A stretch of 16,645 bases of DNA, taken from assembly GCA_947575475.1 (NCBI GenBank), contig CANPNN010000013.1, forward strand, positions 1 through 16,645. Direction: 5' to 3'. Shown piece by piece: positions 7,177 to 14,815 of this stretch (its first letter is position 1; each line of letters starts with the position of its first letter). Both the position numbers and the translations under genes were made by a program. Below the pieces are notes generated by a model that made no database searches, was not told the DNA's origin, and was given only the letters and a program-made list of their open reading frames with translations. This DNA comes from an uncultured Pseudoflavonifractor sp. Lineage in GTDB: Bacteria > Bacillota_A > Clostridia > Oscillospirales > Oscillospiraceae.

Positions 7177-8145
7177 ATGGAAGAGTCAAAAAGGATTCCA
7201 GTGATCATTGACACCGACCCCGGAATTGATGATGCCGGCGCCATTTTTTGGGTACTGGCCAACCGGGAGAAGTTTGATGTAAAGGCACTGACCATCGCCA
7301 ACGGAAATATCGGCCTGGATGGCTGTGTCATCAATGCCCTGCGCATCCTGGAGGTAGCCGGCCAGACGGATATCCCGGTCTATCGCGGCGCCTACCGGCC
7401 CATTCTGAAGGGACCCATGGACGCCTCCTGGGTCCATGGGAAGGACGGCCTGGGGGATGCCGGGCTGCCCATGCCCAAGGGAAAGGAGGCCCCGGGCTAT
7501 GGTCCCGCCGAGATGGCCCGTATTGTCAGAGAGTCTCCGGAGCCGGTGACGATCCTGGCCCTGGCCCCGCTGACCAATGTGGCCCTCGCTATCCTGCTGG
7601 ACCCGGAGATGAAGCGGAACGTGAAGGAGGTCCTGTTTATGGGCGGCGCTGTCAACGTGATCGGCAACGACACCCCCGTAGCCAGCTTCAACGCCGCGGT
7701 GGACCCAGAGGCGACACATATTGTCTATAATTCCGGGATCCCTGTGGTCCAGCTGGGTCTGGACATCTGCGACCAGTTTACGGAGACCGATGCGGATTTT
7801 GAACGGCTGCGGGATGAGGGCGGCGAAATCGGGAAATATCTGTACACCATGACTCTGGACTGGCGCAAGCGCAGCTCCATGCGCCAGCCCTCCCGTTGGT
7901 ACAAGACACGGGAGGACGGCATCGGGATGAACGACGTGGCGGCTACGGCCTACCTCATTGACCCGGAGTGGTTTACCTGTGAGGATGTGCCCTGCGATAT
8001 TCAGTTGGGCGGACTCAGTACCGGGCAGACCATCGTGGATTTCCGGGGTTGGTGGAACAGGGAGCCCAATGTCCGTTTTGCCTATCAGGTGAACAGTCAG
8101 GCGGCCATAGAGCGGTGGTTAAACGATATCATCCATTTCCGTTGA
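7177..8145 (+). CDS. Nucleoside hydrolase (IunH/Rih-like), second paralog
   Basis: A 322-residue paralog of the hydrolase at 5628-6581, collinear with it over the full length, so the two probably arose by duplication with the isomerase gene now between them. [10 protein letters not shown] (12-21), HGKDGLGD (87-94), APLTN (130-134) and MGGAV are intact. It shares both oddities of its relative: Asn252-Asp253 in [10 protein letters not shown] in place of His-Asp, and Ser170 in [10 protein letters not shown] in place of the 5'-OH-binding Glu. It differs in the variable substrate-side region (223-248, rich in Trp, Arg and Ser), which may give it a different base preference. ATG 7177 follows AAGGGAGGAA (7161-7170); ATG 7156 would place that ribosome site inside the gene. 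It is cytoplasmic, with no signal peptide. Confidence 0.88.
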   Translation: MEESKRIPVIIDTDPGIDDAGAIFWVLANREKFDVKALTIANGNIGLDGCVINALRILEVAGQTDIPVYRGAYRPILKGPMDASWVHGKDGLGDAGLPMPKGKEAPGYGPAEMARIVRESPEPVTILALAPLTNVALAILLDPEMKRNVKEVLFMGGAVNVIGNDTPVASFNAAVDPEATHIVYNSGIPVVQLGLDICDQFTETDADFERLRDEGGEIGKYLYTMTLDWRKRSSMRQPSRWYKTREDGIGMNDVAATAYLIDPEWFTCEDVPCDIQLGGLSTGQTIVDFRGWWNREPNVRFAYQVNSQAAIERWLNDIIHFR

Positions 8146-8206
8146 GGATACTATATGTCTATACCCCATACGGGTTTAGAAAAACAAAACAGAAAGGGAG
8201 ATCACG

Positions 8207-9334
8207 ATGAAAAGAAAACTGCTTGCGATCGTTGCCATGATGCTGGCCCTGTCCATGGCCCTGACGGCCTGCGGCCGAGAAAAAGACCCTGATCCCACCG
8301 GATCCGGCGGCAGTGTCACAGAGACCGGGAAACCGGAACAGACCCCCGGTGGGGAGGGAAAAGCGGTCAAGGTGGCTGTCCTGGGCAGTAAGGCCGGCTC
8401 CAGCGGATTTACCGATGAGGGGATCGCCGGCGCTGACCGTGCCCGGGCTGAGCTTGACGCTGAAGTGGACTATATAGAGTGCGAGGAGAACACAGCCTAC
8501 GAGACCAACGGCCGCTTCCTGTCGGAGTCCGGCGAATATGATCTCATTGTCCTTGTGAGCTCCTACGCTAATGATCTGGTCGCCCTGTTCTGTGATGACT
8601 ATCCGGATCAGAAGTATTCCATCATCGACTGTAAGCTGGAGGGGAAGGACAATGTCCGTTCCGTGGCCGCCATCAACGGCGAGCAGGCCTTCCTCAGCGG
8701 TGTGCTGTGCGGCCTGATCACCACCGGCGAGTATCAGGATACCTTCCCTATGACCAACGCCTCTAATACCCTGTGCTACGCCGGCGGTATGGATCAGCCC
8801 ACCTCCCGGGAGGGAGCTGCCGGGTTTATGGCCGGAGCCAAGTATGTGAACCCCGATGTGGAGGTCCTGTATACCATCGTAGGTGGATATTCCGATCCTG
8901 CCACAGCCAAGGAGATTGCCCTGCTGGGCAATGATAAGGGAGCCGACGTTGCCACCGGAAACTGCGGCAGCGGGATCATGGGCATTCTGGAGGCGTGCAG
9001 GGAGCGCAGTATGTATTACATTGCCACCAGCCCCTCGGATAACGATGTGAATCAGAGCCTGTGCTGCTCGGTGAAGAAGACTGACGTCATGGTTTACAAT
9101 GAGGTGAAGACCCTGCTGGAGGGCAACTGGACCTCCGGCCACAACCAGTTTGGTATTGCCAGCGGCGTTTGTGATATCAGCTTTGAGGGGACCCTGTACG
9201 AAGATGGGATCCCGGCGGAGATCCAGGCTGTCATCGACCAGGTCCGGCAGGACGTTATTGATGGAAAGATCGTCATGCCTGCCGATGTGAACGATGTGGA
9301 GGCCTGGGCTGCAGAAAATCAATATCAAGCGTAA
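8207..9334 (+). CDS. BMP/PnrA-family ABC transporter substrate-binding lipoprotein
   Basis: A 375-residue extracytoplasmic binding protein anchored as a lipoprotein. The signal peptide MKRKLLAIVAMMLALSMALT ends in the lipobox LTAC (Cys22), followed by a flexible Gly/Pro/Ser/Thr linker to about residue 47. The mature part follows the BMP/PnrA plan (purine nucleoside binders): KVAVLGSKAGSSGFTDEG, then the central NGEQAFLSGVLCGLI block and VGGYSDPATAKE. The usual GVDxDQ motif, whose Asp binds ribose hydroxyls in T. pallidum PnrA, reads ATSPSDND here, and the common FND reads FTD; SVKKTD keeps the Lys. Ligand details may therefore differ from known nucleoside binders. Its ATPase and permeases follow directly. 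AAAGGGAG lies 6 bases ahead of the start. Confidence 0.9.
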   Translation: MKRKLLAIVAMMLALSMALTACGREKDPDPTGSGGSVTETGKPEQTPGGEGKAVKVAVLGSKAGSSGFTDEGIAGADRARAELDAEVDYIECEENTAYETNGRFLSESGEYDLIVLVSSYANDLVALFCDDYPDQKYSIIDCKLEGKDNVRSVAAINGEQAFLSGVLCGLITTGEYQDTFPMTNASNTLCYAGGMDQPTSREGAAGFMAGAKYVNPDVEVLYTIVGGYSDPATAKEIALLGNDKGADVATGNCGSGIMGILEACRERSMYYIATSPSDNDVNQSLCCSVKKTDVMVYNEVKTLLEGNWTSGHNQFGIASGVCDISFEGTLYEDGIPAEIQAVIDQVRQDVIDGKIVMPADVNDVEAWAAENQYQA

Positions 9335-9357
9335 TTTTTGACAGAGGTGTAATCGCG

Positions 9358-9403
9358 GGCTCCCTGTGTTTCCCATGTGAGGCAAGTTGAAACACGGGGA
9401 GCC
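9358..9403 (+). other. Strong RNA hairpin between the binding protein and ATPase genes
   Basis: A 15-bp stem (arms 9358-9372 and 9389-9403, GGCTCCC...GGGAGCC type, one G-T wobble) closes a 16-base loop. No T-run follows, so it is unlikely to be an intrinsic terminator. Its place between an abundant binding-protein message and the low-copy membrane genes fits a 3'-end stabilizer or processing point that raises the level of the upstream gene, as known in other ABC transporter operons. That role is inference; the stem itself is seen directly. Confidence 0.6.
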
Positions 9404-9444
9404 GTGCGTTACGAACATTCTACGTATTTCTGAGGTGTGGGCGA

Positions 9445-10977
9445 ATGAATAGGATAGAGATGCACGGGATCACAAAGACTTTTGGATCCACCCATGCGTT
9501 GAAACAGGTAGATTTTGAGCTGCGGGAAGGAGAGATACTGTCTCTCCTGGGGGAGAATGGCGCTGGTAAAACGACTCTTATGCGGGTCCTGTACGGTATG
9601 TACGCCCCGGACGAAGGAGATATCCTTTACGAGGGGGAGCCTGTGGTATTTCACCGGCCCATTGACGCCATCCGCCATGGGATATGTATGGTTCACCAGC
9701 ACTTTATGCTGGTCCCTTTCTTTACCGTCACAGAGAATGTGATCGCCGGCGAGGAGCCAGGGAAGGGCGTCTTTGTGGACAAGGCTGCGGCCCGCAGGAG
9801 GGTGAAGGAGCTGATCGAGGAATACCATTTCAATCTGGACCCGGATGCTCTGGTGGAATCTCTGTCTGTGGGAGAGCGGCAGCGGGTGGAGATTTTGAAA
9901 GCCCTGTATCGGGAGGCCAGAGTTCTGATTTTGGACGAGCCCTCCGCCGTACTGACCCCCAGCGAGGTGGACAGCCTGTTTGTCTCCCTGCGTATTCTGA
10001 AAAAGAATGGGACCAGTGTCGTTATCATCACCCACAAGTTGTATGAAACATTGACCATTGCCGATCGGATCGCCGTGCTGCGGGACGGAGAAATGATCGA
10101 CCGGGATGTGGACCCCGCCGGCGCGGATGTGGTGACGCTGTCGGAGATGATGGTGGGCCGTCCCATTAAGTTAGACGAGAAGCGTCCGGCAAAAAAAATC
10201 GGCGCGCCCTATTTCTGTGTAGAGGGTCTGAATGTGGAGGAGGACGGCGTAGTCAAACTGAGGGACGTCTCCTTTCAGATCCGAAAAGGGGAGATCTATG
10301 GGATCGCCGGCGTGGAGGGCAACGGACAGACCCAGCTGCTGGACGCCGTGACCGGGACCATCCGGCCAACATCCATGCGCCTGACCATAGGCGGTGAGGA
10401 GCTCCACGGCGATACCCATGATTTTATCCAGCACAAGGTGGGCCATGTGCCGGCCGACCGCATGACCCAGGGGCTGGCCCTGCCGATGAGCGTCCGGGAG
10501 AACATGATATTGGGATATCACGATTTTCCGGAATTTAACCGGCATGGCTTCTTAAAGAAAAAGAGTATATCCGAATATGCCGAAAAGGGTGTAGAAAAAT
10601 TCCAGGTAAAAACCGCCTCCATTGAGACGCCGGTGGGGCAGCTGTCCGGTGGAAACCAGCAGAAGGTGGTTATGGCTCGGGTCCTGAGCCGGGATCTGGA
10701 GGTGCTGATCGTAGCCCACCCCACCCGTGGCGTAGATATTGGCTCCTCGGAGTATCTGCACCAGCAGATCTTGGACTTCCGGGACCAGGGTAAGGCAGTC
10801 CTGCTGCTGTCGGCAGATCTGGATGAGGTCTATACCCTCAGCGACCGGCTGGCGGTGATCTACGACGGGCAGCTGGTAACTGAGTGTATACCGGAGGAGT
10901 ACAGCAAGGTACAGCTCGGCCTGTTGATGACCGGGAGCCCGCTGGAGGATGTGAGAAGGGAGAGGGAACATGCGTAA
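9445..10977 (+). CDS. Nucleoside-type ABC transporter ATP-binding protein (two ABC domains)
   Basis: A 510-residue fused ATPase of the sugar/nucleoside type (RbsA/YufO-like) that powers the two permeases downstream. The first domain has Walker A GENGAGKTT (36-44), signature LSVGERQRVEI (140-150), Walker B LILDEP (161-166) and switch His197. The second domain has a degenerate Walker A (GVEGNGQTQ, 289-297), signature LSGGNQQKV (400-408) and Walker B LIVAHPTRGVD (421-431), where His425 takes the place of the catalytic Glu. Degeneracy of the second domain is normal for this family, though Gln is the commoner residue at that point, so the first domain is probably the main hydrolytic site. The start follows GAGGTG by 7 bases. 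The end overlaps the first permease gene by 8 bases. Confidence 0.95.
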   Translation: MNRIEMHGITKTFGSTHALKQVDFELREGEILSLLGENGAGKTTLMRVLYGMYAPDEGDILYEGEPVVFHRPIDAIRHGICMVHQHFMLVPFFTVTENVIAGEEPGKGVFVDKAAARRRVKELIEEYHFNLDPDALVESLSVGERQRVEILKALYREARVLILDEPSAVLTPSEVDSLFVSLRILKKNGTSVVIITHKLYETLTIADRIAVLRDGEMIDRDVDPAGADVVTLSEMMVGRPIKLDEKRPAKKIGAPYFCVEGLNVEEDGVVKLRDVSFQIRKGEIYGIAGVEGNGQTQLLDAVTGTIRPTSMRLTIGGEELHGDTHDFIQHKVGHVPADRMTQGLALPMSVRENMILGYHDFPEFNRHGFLKKKSISEYAEKGVEKFQVKTASIETPVGQLSGGNQQKVVMARVLSRDLEVLIVAHPTRGVDIGSSEYLHQQILDFRDQGKAVLLLSADLDEVYTLSDRLAVIYDGQLVTECIPEEYSKVQLGLLMTGSPLEDVRREREHA

Positions 10978-12070
10978 TTTACGGAATAACGTAAAGGCGA
11001 TGGACGCCCTGTCCAAGTTGGGCCTTTCTCTGTTGGCACTGGCGGTATCTCTGGCCATTACCGGTATTCTCATTGCGATCTGCGGCTACAACCCATTTGA
11101 GATATACTACGCGCTGTTTGTTCAGTCTTTTTCCTCTACCTCAAGTGTGGCGCTGATCCTCAGCGAAGCCACGCCGATGATCTTTGCAGGCTTGGCCTTT
11201 GTTGTGGGGATCAAGGTGGGGCTGATCAATGTGGGCGTGGAGGGGCAAATGTTTTCCGGAGCCATGTGTGCCGCCCTTGTCGGCGCATATTGTACTTGGC
11301 TGCCGGGGGCCGCTTATGGTGCCGGCCTGTCGGCCGCTGGGATCATTGGCGGCGGACTTACCTTTTTGCTGTGTACGTATTTGAAAGATCGGTTTGGGGC
11401 GTCTGAAGTCATCACCAGCATTATGATGAACAGCATCATGGCAAAGGTGACGGAGTACCTCTGCAACGGACCGCTGAAACCGCCCGGGGTTTCCATTGGC
11501 CAGACGAAGGAGATCGTCCCGTCGGCCTATTTGACCGCCCTGATCCCCAAAACCAGATTGACCTGGGCCTTCCCCCTGGCAATCCTGTGCTGTGTGCTGA
11601 TATACGTGATGCTGGACAGGACAGTGGTGGGCTACAAGATGCGCGTTACCGGGATCAACAAGACAGCCAGTGTGGTTGCGGGTATTCGGACCAATAAAAT
11701 GTATTTTCTGGCAGCCTTTTTATCCGGGGCCTTTGCCGGCTTAGGTGGAGCTGGACTGGTTATGGGGGTTTATCACCGCTTTATGGACGGCATTACCAGC
11801 GGCGTTGGTTTTATCGGCGTATCTGTGGCGGCCCTGGCGGCGTATTCACCTCTGGCCGTACCTGTGTCCGGTGCATTGTTTGGTATGCTGAGCGCAGCGA
11901 CAACGACACTCAGCCGGACCACAGACGCCCCGCTGGAGATCATGGATATCATTCAGGGACTGGTCGTGGTCTTTGTGTCTGCGCCCCGCATTGTGACTTC
12001 TCTGAAAGACTGGCGGATCTTTAAGCCGCTGAAACGGGCTTTCAGAAAACCGGGAAAGGAGGCGGCCTAA
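10970..12070 (+). CDS. Nucleoside-type ABC transporter permease, first subunit
   Basis: A 366-residue integral membrane permease of the branched-chain/ribose/nucleoside type (BPD_transp_2; YufP-like), forming half of the translocation channel. It has many hydrophobic segments, the first at about 16-38, and two family blocks: VGLINVGVEGQM near residue 90 and the cytoplasmic coupling loop (MRVTGINKTASVVAGI, then FLSGAFAGLGGAG). It ends in a basic tail. The ATG lies within the end of the ATPase gene (8-base overlap), implying coupled translation. Length and order (ATPase, long permease, shorter permease) match known nucleoside transporters of this class. Confidence 0.93.
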   Translation: MRNLRNNVKAMDALSKLGLSLLALAVSLAITGILIAICGYNPFEIYYALFVQSFSSTSSVALILSEATPMIFAGLAFVVGIKVGLINVGVEGQMFSGAMCAALVGAYCTWLPGAAYGAGLSAAGIIGGGLTFLLCTYLKDRFGASEVITSIMMNSIMAKVTEYLCNGPLKPPGVSIGQTKEIVPSAYLTALIPKTRLTWAFPLAILCCVLIYVMLDRTVVGYKMRVTGINKTASVVAGIRTNKMYFLAAFLSGAFAGLGGAGLVMGVYHRFMDGITSGVGFIGVSVAALAAYSPLAVPVSGALFGMLSAATTTLSRTTDAPLEIMDIIQGLVVVFVSAPRIVTSLKDWRIFKPLKRAFRKPGKEAA

Positions 12071-12994
12071 ATGAATGGCACATTGGCTTTTATTCAGATT
12101 GCGCTGACCTCTACCTTACGGATGTCTGTACCGATCGTGTTGGCGGCTGTAGGCGCAGTCTTTTCCACCCGGGCCGGCGTAGTGGCATTTGGCTGTGAGG
12201 GTATGATGCTGATGGGAGCTTTCTGCGGGGTCTACGGCGCGCTGCGCACCGGCAGTAATATGGTCGGTGTACTGTTTGCCATCGTGGGTGGAATTTTGAT
12301 CTCCATGCTCCATGCGTACCTTCATGTGCGGCACAAGGTCAATGGGACGCTCAGCAGTGTTTGTATTAACCTGATCGGTCTGAGTTTGACGGAGCTGCTG
12401 GTCAAGGTGGTATGGAATTCCAACCAGTATTCCCCGCCCATTACGCCCTTTTCTGTATTTGCGCCGGAATGGCTGAAAAATCTTCCCTTTATTGGCCCGA
12501 TTTTGGCCAGTCAGTATATGTTTTTCTACATTACGATCCTCATAGTGATCTTGAGCAATATCTTTATGTACCGCACGAAATTTGGCCTTCGTCTGCGCAT
12601 GGTGGGAGACAATCCCCGGGCGGCCTACTCGCTGGGGATCAATACCGTGGGATATAAATACTTTGGCGTGGGAGTCTGCGGCGCTCTCAGCGGTCTGGCG
12701 GGCGCTTACCTGTCTATGGCGATGCTTAGCTGCTTCCAGACCAACATAACGGCCGGTCGTGGTTATATCGCCATGGTGGCCTGCAACCTTGCCCGGTCCA
12801 CCCCCTACGGCGCGGCTCTATCCAGTATTTTCTTCGGTTTCTTCAACTCTCTGCAGACTATGTTCCAAAACGTCAATTTCCCCAGCCAGATCCTGATGGC
12901 CATGCCCTATTTCTTTACCCTGCTGGCCTCGTTGGTTCAGATAAGATCGCTGCGTGGGCCAACTGCTGTGGGAAGCCATTATGATGACGAGTAA
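12071..12994 (+). CDS. Nucleoside-type ABC transporter permease, second subunit
   Basis: A 307-residue membrane permease (YufQ-like) pairing with the previous subunit. Family blocks are GVVAFGCEGMMLMGAF (a variant of GVxNIGLEGMML), the coupling loop GLRLRMVGDNPRAAYSLGIN, then GALSGLAGAYLS and GRGYIAMVA. The ATG directly follows the upstream TAA with no gap, and AAAGGAGG just before that stop serves as the ribosome site, so the two permeases are tightly coupled. It is the last gene of the + strand run; a terminator follows 39 bases later. Confidence 0.93.
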   Translation: MNGTLAFIQIALTSTLRMSVPIVLAAVGAVFSTRAGVVAFGCEGMMLMGAFCGVYGALRTGSNMVGVLFAIVGGILISMLHAYLHVRHKVNGTLSSVCINLIGLSLTELLVKVVWNSNQYSPPITPFSVFAPEWLKNLPFIGPILASQYMFFYITILIVILSNIFMYRTKFGLRLRMVGDNPRAAYSLGINTVGYKYFGVGVCGALSGLAGAYLSMAMLSCFQTNITAGRGYIAMVACNLARSTPYGAALSSIFFGFFNSLQTMFQNVNFPSQILMAMPYFFTLLASLVQIRSLRGPTAVGSHYDDE

Positions 12995-13033
12995 GGATCT
13001 CCCTGTTTTGTAACAGGAGCATCTAAAAGATAA

Positions 13034-13061
13034 CCCCCGTTTGGCAAAGGCCAAACGGGGG
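13034..13061. terminator. Bidirectional intrinsic terminator between convergent genes
   Basis: A perfect 12-bp stem (13034-13045 with 13050-13061, CCCCCGTTTGGC and its complement) with a 4-base loop. On the + strand it is followed by atcatttta, and on the - strand by ttatctttta, so both sides are T-rich though the runs are interrupted. It lies between the last permease gene and the oppositely directed reductase gene and can end both transcripts. Confidence 0.88.
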
Positions 13062-13112
13062 ATCATTTTACCTTTCGTCCCTATATGGAACGCTTACTTG
13101 TGGGGAGGGGAT

Positions 13113-14681
13113 CTACTCAGCGGCGGCGCTTTCGCCGGCGATCTTGCCAAAGACCAGGAAATCTGTTACAGCGTTGCCTTCAAGACAGTTGGCGCCGTGA
13201 ATGCCGCCGGTAACTTCTCCAGCGGCGAAAAGGCTGGGGATAGCCTGATCGTCGGTGCCGAGGACCTGGGCAAAGGAGTTGATCTTCACGCCGCCCAGGG
13301 TGTGGTGTATGCCTGGGGCGACTTTGATGGCATAAAAGGGAGGGGCGTTCAGAGGACCGGCGAAACTGGTCCGGCCAAATTCCTCGTCCGTGTAGGCCGC
13401 TACGGCGCGATTCCATTTTTCCAGGGTATCGGCCAGGATGTCACTGGGGACGCCGATGATGGAGGAAAGAGCCTCATAAGAGTCGCCCTGGACAGTGTAG
13501 CCTTTGTCGATATAGCTGTCAAAGACGCTGTGCGAATCCGCTATTCTCTGATCCAGGATCAGCCATGCTTCTCCGCCGGTCTGTGCCAGTTCAGCGGCGG
13601 AGACGGAACTGCGAGACCCGGTCTCATCACAGAACCGCTTCCCTTCGGCGTTGACCAGAATGGCGCCGCCGGTCCGGAGTTCTTCAGCAATAGGGACGGA
13701 GGCATGGGGCTCCACAGTAGAACAGATCTGGATCTGATCCATATCCACGGTGGCGGCACCCACCGCCTGAGCCAGCAGGATACCGTCCCCAGTCGAATGG
13801 GGGGAGTTGGTGGTGATGAAACCATGCAGGTCGGGCCGCCATTGGGATACCATATCTGGGGCAGCCCCAAAGCCGCCGGAGGCGATAATGACGCTTTGGG
13901 CATTGACGATGCAGCTGTCAGCCTTCACGCCGACAGCCCTGCCGCTGTCCATGAGGATCTCTGTCACAGGGGTGTTGAAGAGGATCTCTACGCCGTTATC
14001 AATACAGGCCTGCTCCAGGATGGGGGTCACATAGGCTCCCACAGAGACGATCTTTCCCTCGCTGTTTACAGGCCGGTGGAGACGCTTGACAGAGGAACCG
14101 GGATAGAAACTCACGGCGGGCAGCGGGGCGCCGATGGCAGTCTCCAACCAGTTGACGGCGCCGGCGGAGTTTTCGGCAAGGGTGGTGACAAGCTCCAGAT
14201 CGTTGCGGCCCCGCCCGCTTGCCATGGTATCCAGGATGAACAGTCCTACAGAGTCAAAATATCCATTAGGATGGGCGCTCCAGACATCAAATTCCCGGCG
14301 AACGACGTCGGCCAGGCCCGCCAGGTCGGGATAGGCAGCGGCGGCGGAAGAAAGAGTATTCTCCACACCTGCACTTTCGTTCCAGCCGTTATCATCCTGA
14401 TATTGGGTCTTTACAGCGTTCATGCCTCCGGTGGAACGGGCTGAGTTGCCTCCCGCGGTGGAGGATTTTTCCAGGATAAGGACCCTCTTGCCGGCCCGGG
14501 CCGCCGCCACGCCGGCGGTCATACCGGCCCCTCCAGCTCCGATAACCACGACATCCACTTCCCAAATCTGCTCACCACCGGGAAGAGGGGGGGAGGTTGC
14601 GGGGAAATGAGCCATATCGCCGCAAGCGGATAAAAAACAAGTTATGGCAGCGAGAAACAGAGTGGTGAGCTTGTTTTTCAT
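13113..14681 (-). CDS. Secreted FAD-dependent reductase lipoprotein (fumarate/urocanate reductase superfamily)
   Basis: A 522-residue FAD_binding_2 flavoprotein exported as a lipoprotein: MKNKLTTLFLAAITCF then lipobox LSAC (Cys20). FAD motifs are VIGAGGAGMTAG (47-57) with Glu71, GGNSARSTGGMNA (77-89) and LFAAGEVTGGIHGAN (484-498). The proton-donor Arg (R402 of flavocytochrome c fumarate reductase) matches Arg357 in RFCDETGSR, and HHTLGG keeps His460. Two substrate-carboxylate contacts are lost: the His of QxHPT is Cys320 (QIQICST), and the Arg of NRLGGN is Cys499 (NCLEGN). It is therefore unlikely to be a plain fumarate reductase. There is no FMN-binding or heme domain, so electrons must come from a partner. 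ATG 14681 is preferred, with AAGGAGAG 7 bases ahead and a clean signal peptide; ATG 14711 is possible. Confidence 0.86.
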   Translation of the reverse strand: MKNKLTTLFLAAITCFLSACGDMAHFPATSPPLPGGEQIWEVDVVVIGAGGAGMTAGVAAARAGKRVLILEKSSTAGGNSARSTGGMNAVKTQYQDDNGWNESAGVENTLSSAAAAYPDLAGLADVVRREFDVWSAHPNGYFDSVGLFILDTMASGRGRNDLELVTTLAENSAGAVNWLETAIGAPLPAVSFYPGSSVKRLHRPVNSEGKIVSVGAYVTPILEQACIDNGVEILFNTPVTEILMDSGRAVGVKADSCIVNAQSVIIASGGFGAAPDMVSQWRPDLHGFITTNSPHSTGDGILLAQAVGAATVDMDQIQICSTVEPHASVPIAEELRTGGAILVNAEGKRFCDETGSRSSVSAAELAQTGGEAWLILDQRIADSHSVFDSYIDKGYTVQGDSYEALSSIIGVPSDILADTLEKWNRAVAAYTDEEFGRTSFAGPLNAPPFYAIKVAPGIHHTLGGVKINSFAQVLGTDDQAIPSLFAAGEVTGGIHGANCLEGNAVTDFLVFGKIAGESAAAE

Positions 14682-14728
14682 TCTTTCTCTCTCCTTCGCG
14701 ACAGGTAACATTTTTCTCCTAATTGGTA

Positions 14729-14757
14729 ATTATATCACCCAATGGGAGAAAAGACAA
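14729..14757 (-). promoter_or_regulatory. Sigma-A-type promoter for the FAD lipoprotein gene
   Basis: Read on the - strand, TTGTCT (14757-14752) and a perfect TATAAT (14734-14729) are separated by 17 bases. Transcription would begin near 14722, leaving a leader of about 40 bases before ATG 14681 but only about 10 before ATG 14711, which supports the downstream start. The gene is thus likely transcribed separately from the rnf genes, whose terminator lies just upstream. Confidence 0.75.
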
Positions 14758-14762
14758 CGAGG

Positions 14763-14800
14763 AAAAAAACCATCCCCCGCCGGGAGTCCGGCGGGGGATG
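14763..14800 (-). terminator. Intrinsic terminator of the rnf operon
   Basis: A perfect 13-bp stem (14771-14783 with 14788-14800) with loop GAGT. On the - strand it is followed, after two bases, by seven consecutive T residues (complement of 14763-14769), the classic rho-independent form. It lies 16 bases beyond the rnfB stop codon, so rnfB is the last gene of its operon. Confidence 0.93.
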
Positions 14801-14815
14801 AGGAAGGATTTAAGA

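Noticed and set aside
13002..13017. Small hairpin (CCTGTT/AACAGG) just after the last permease gene
   Set aside because: Only six base pairs and no T-run; the adjacent 12-bp stem is the convincing terminator.
13041..14444. Open frame of 467 codons on the + strand opposite the FAD lipoprotein gene
   Set aside because: Begins within the terminator region, resembles no protein family, and the - strand protein has full FAD motifs.
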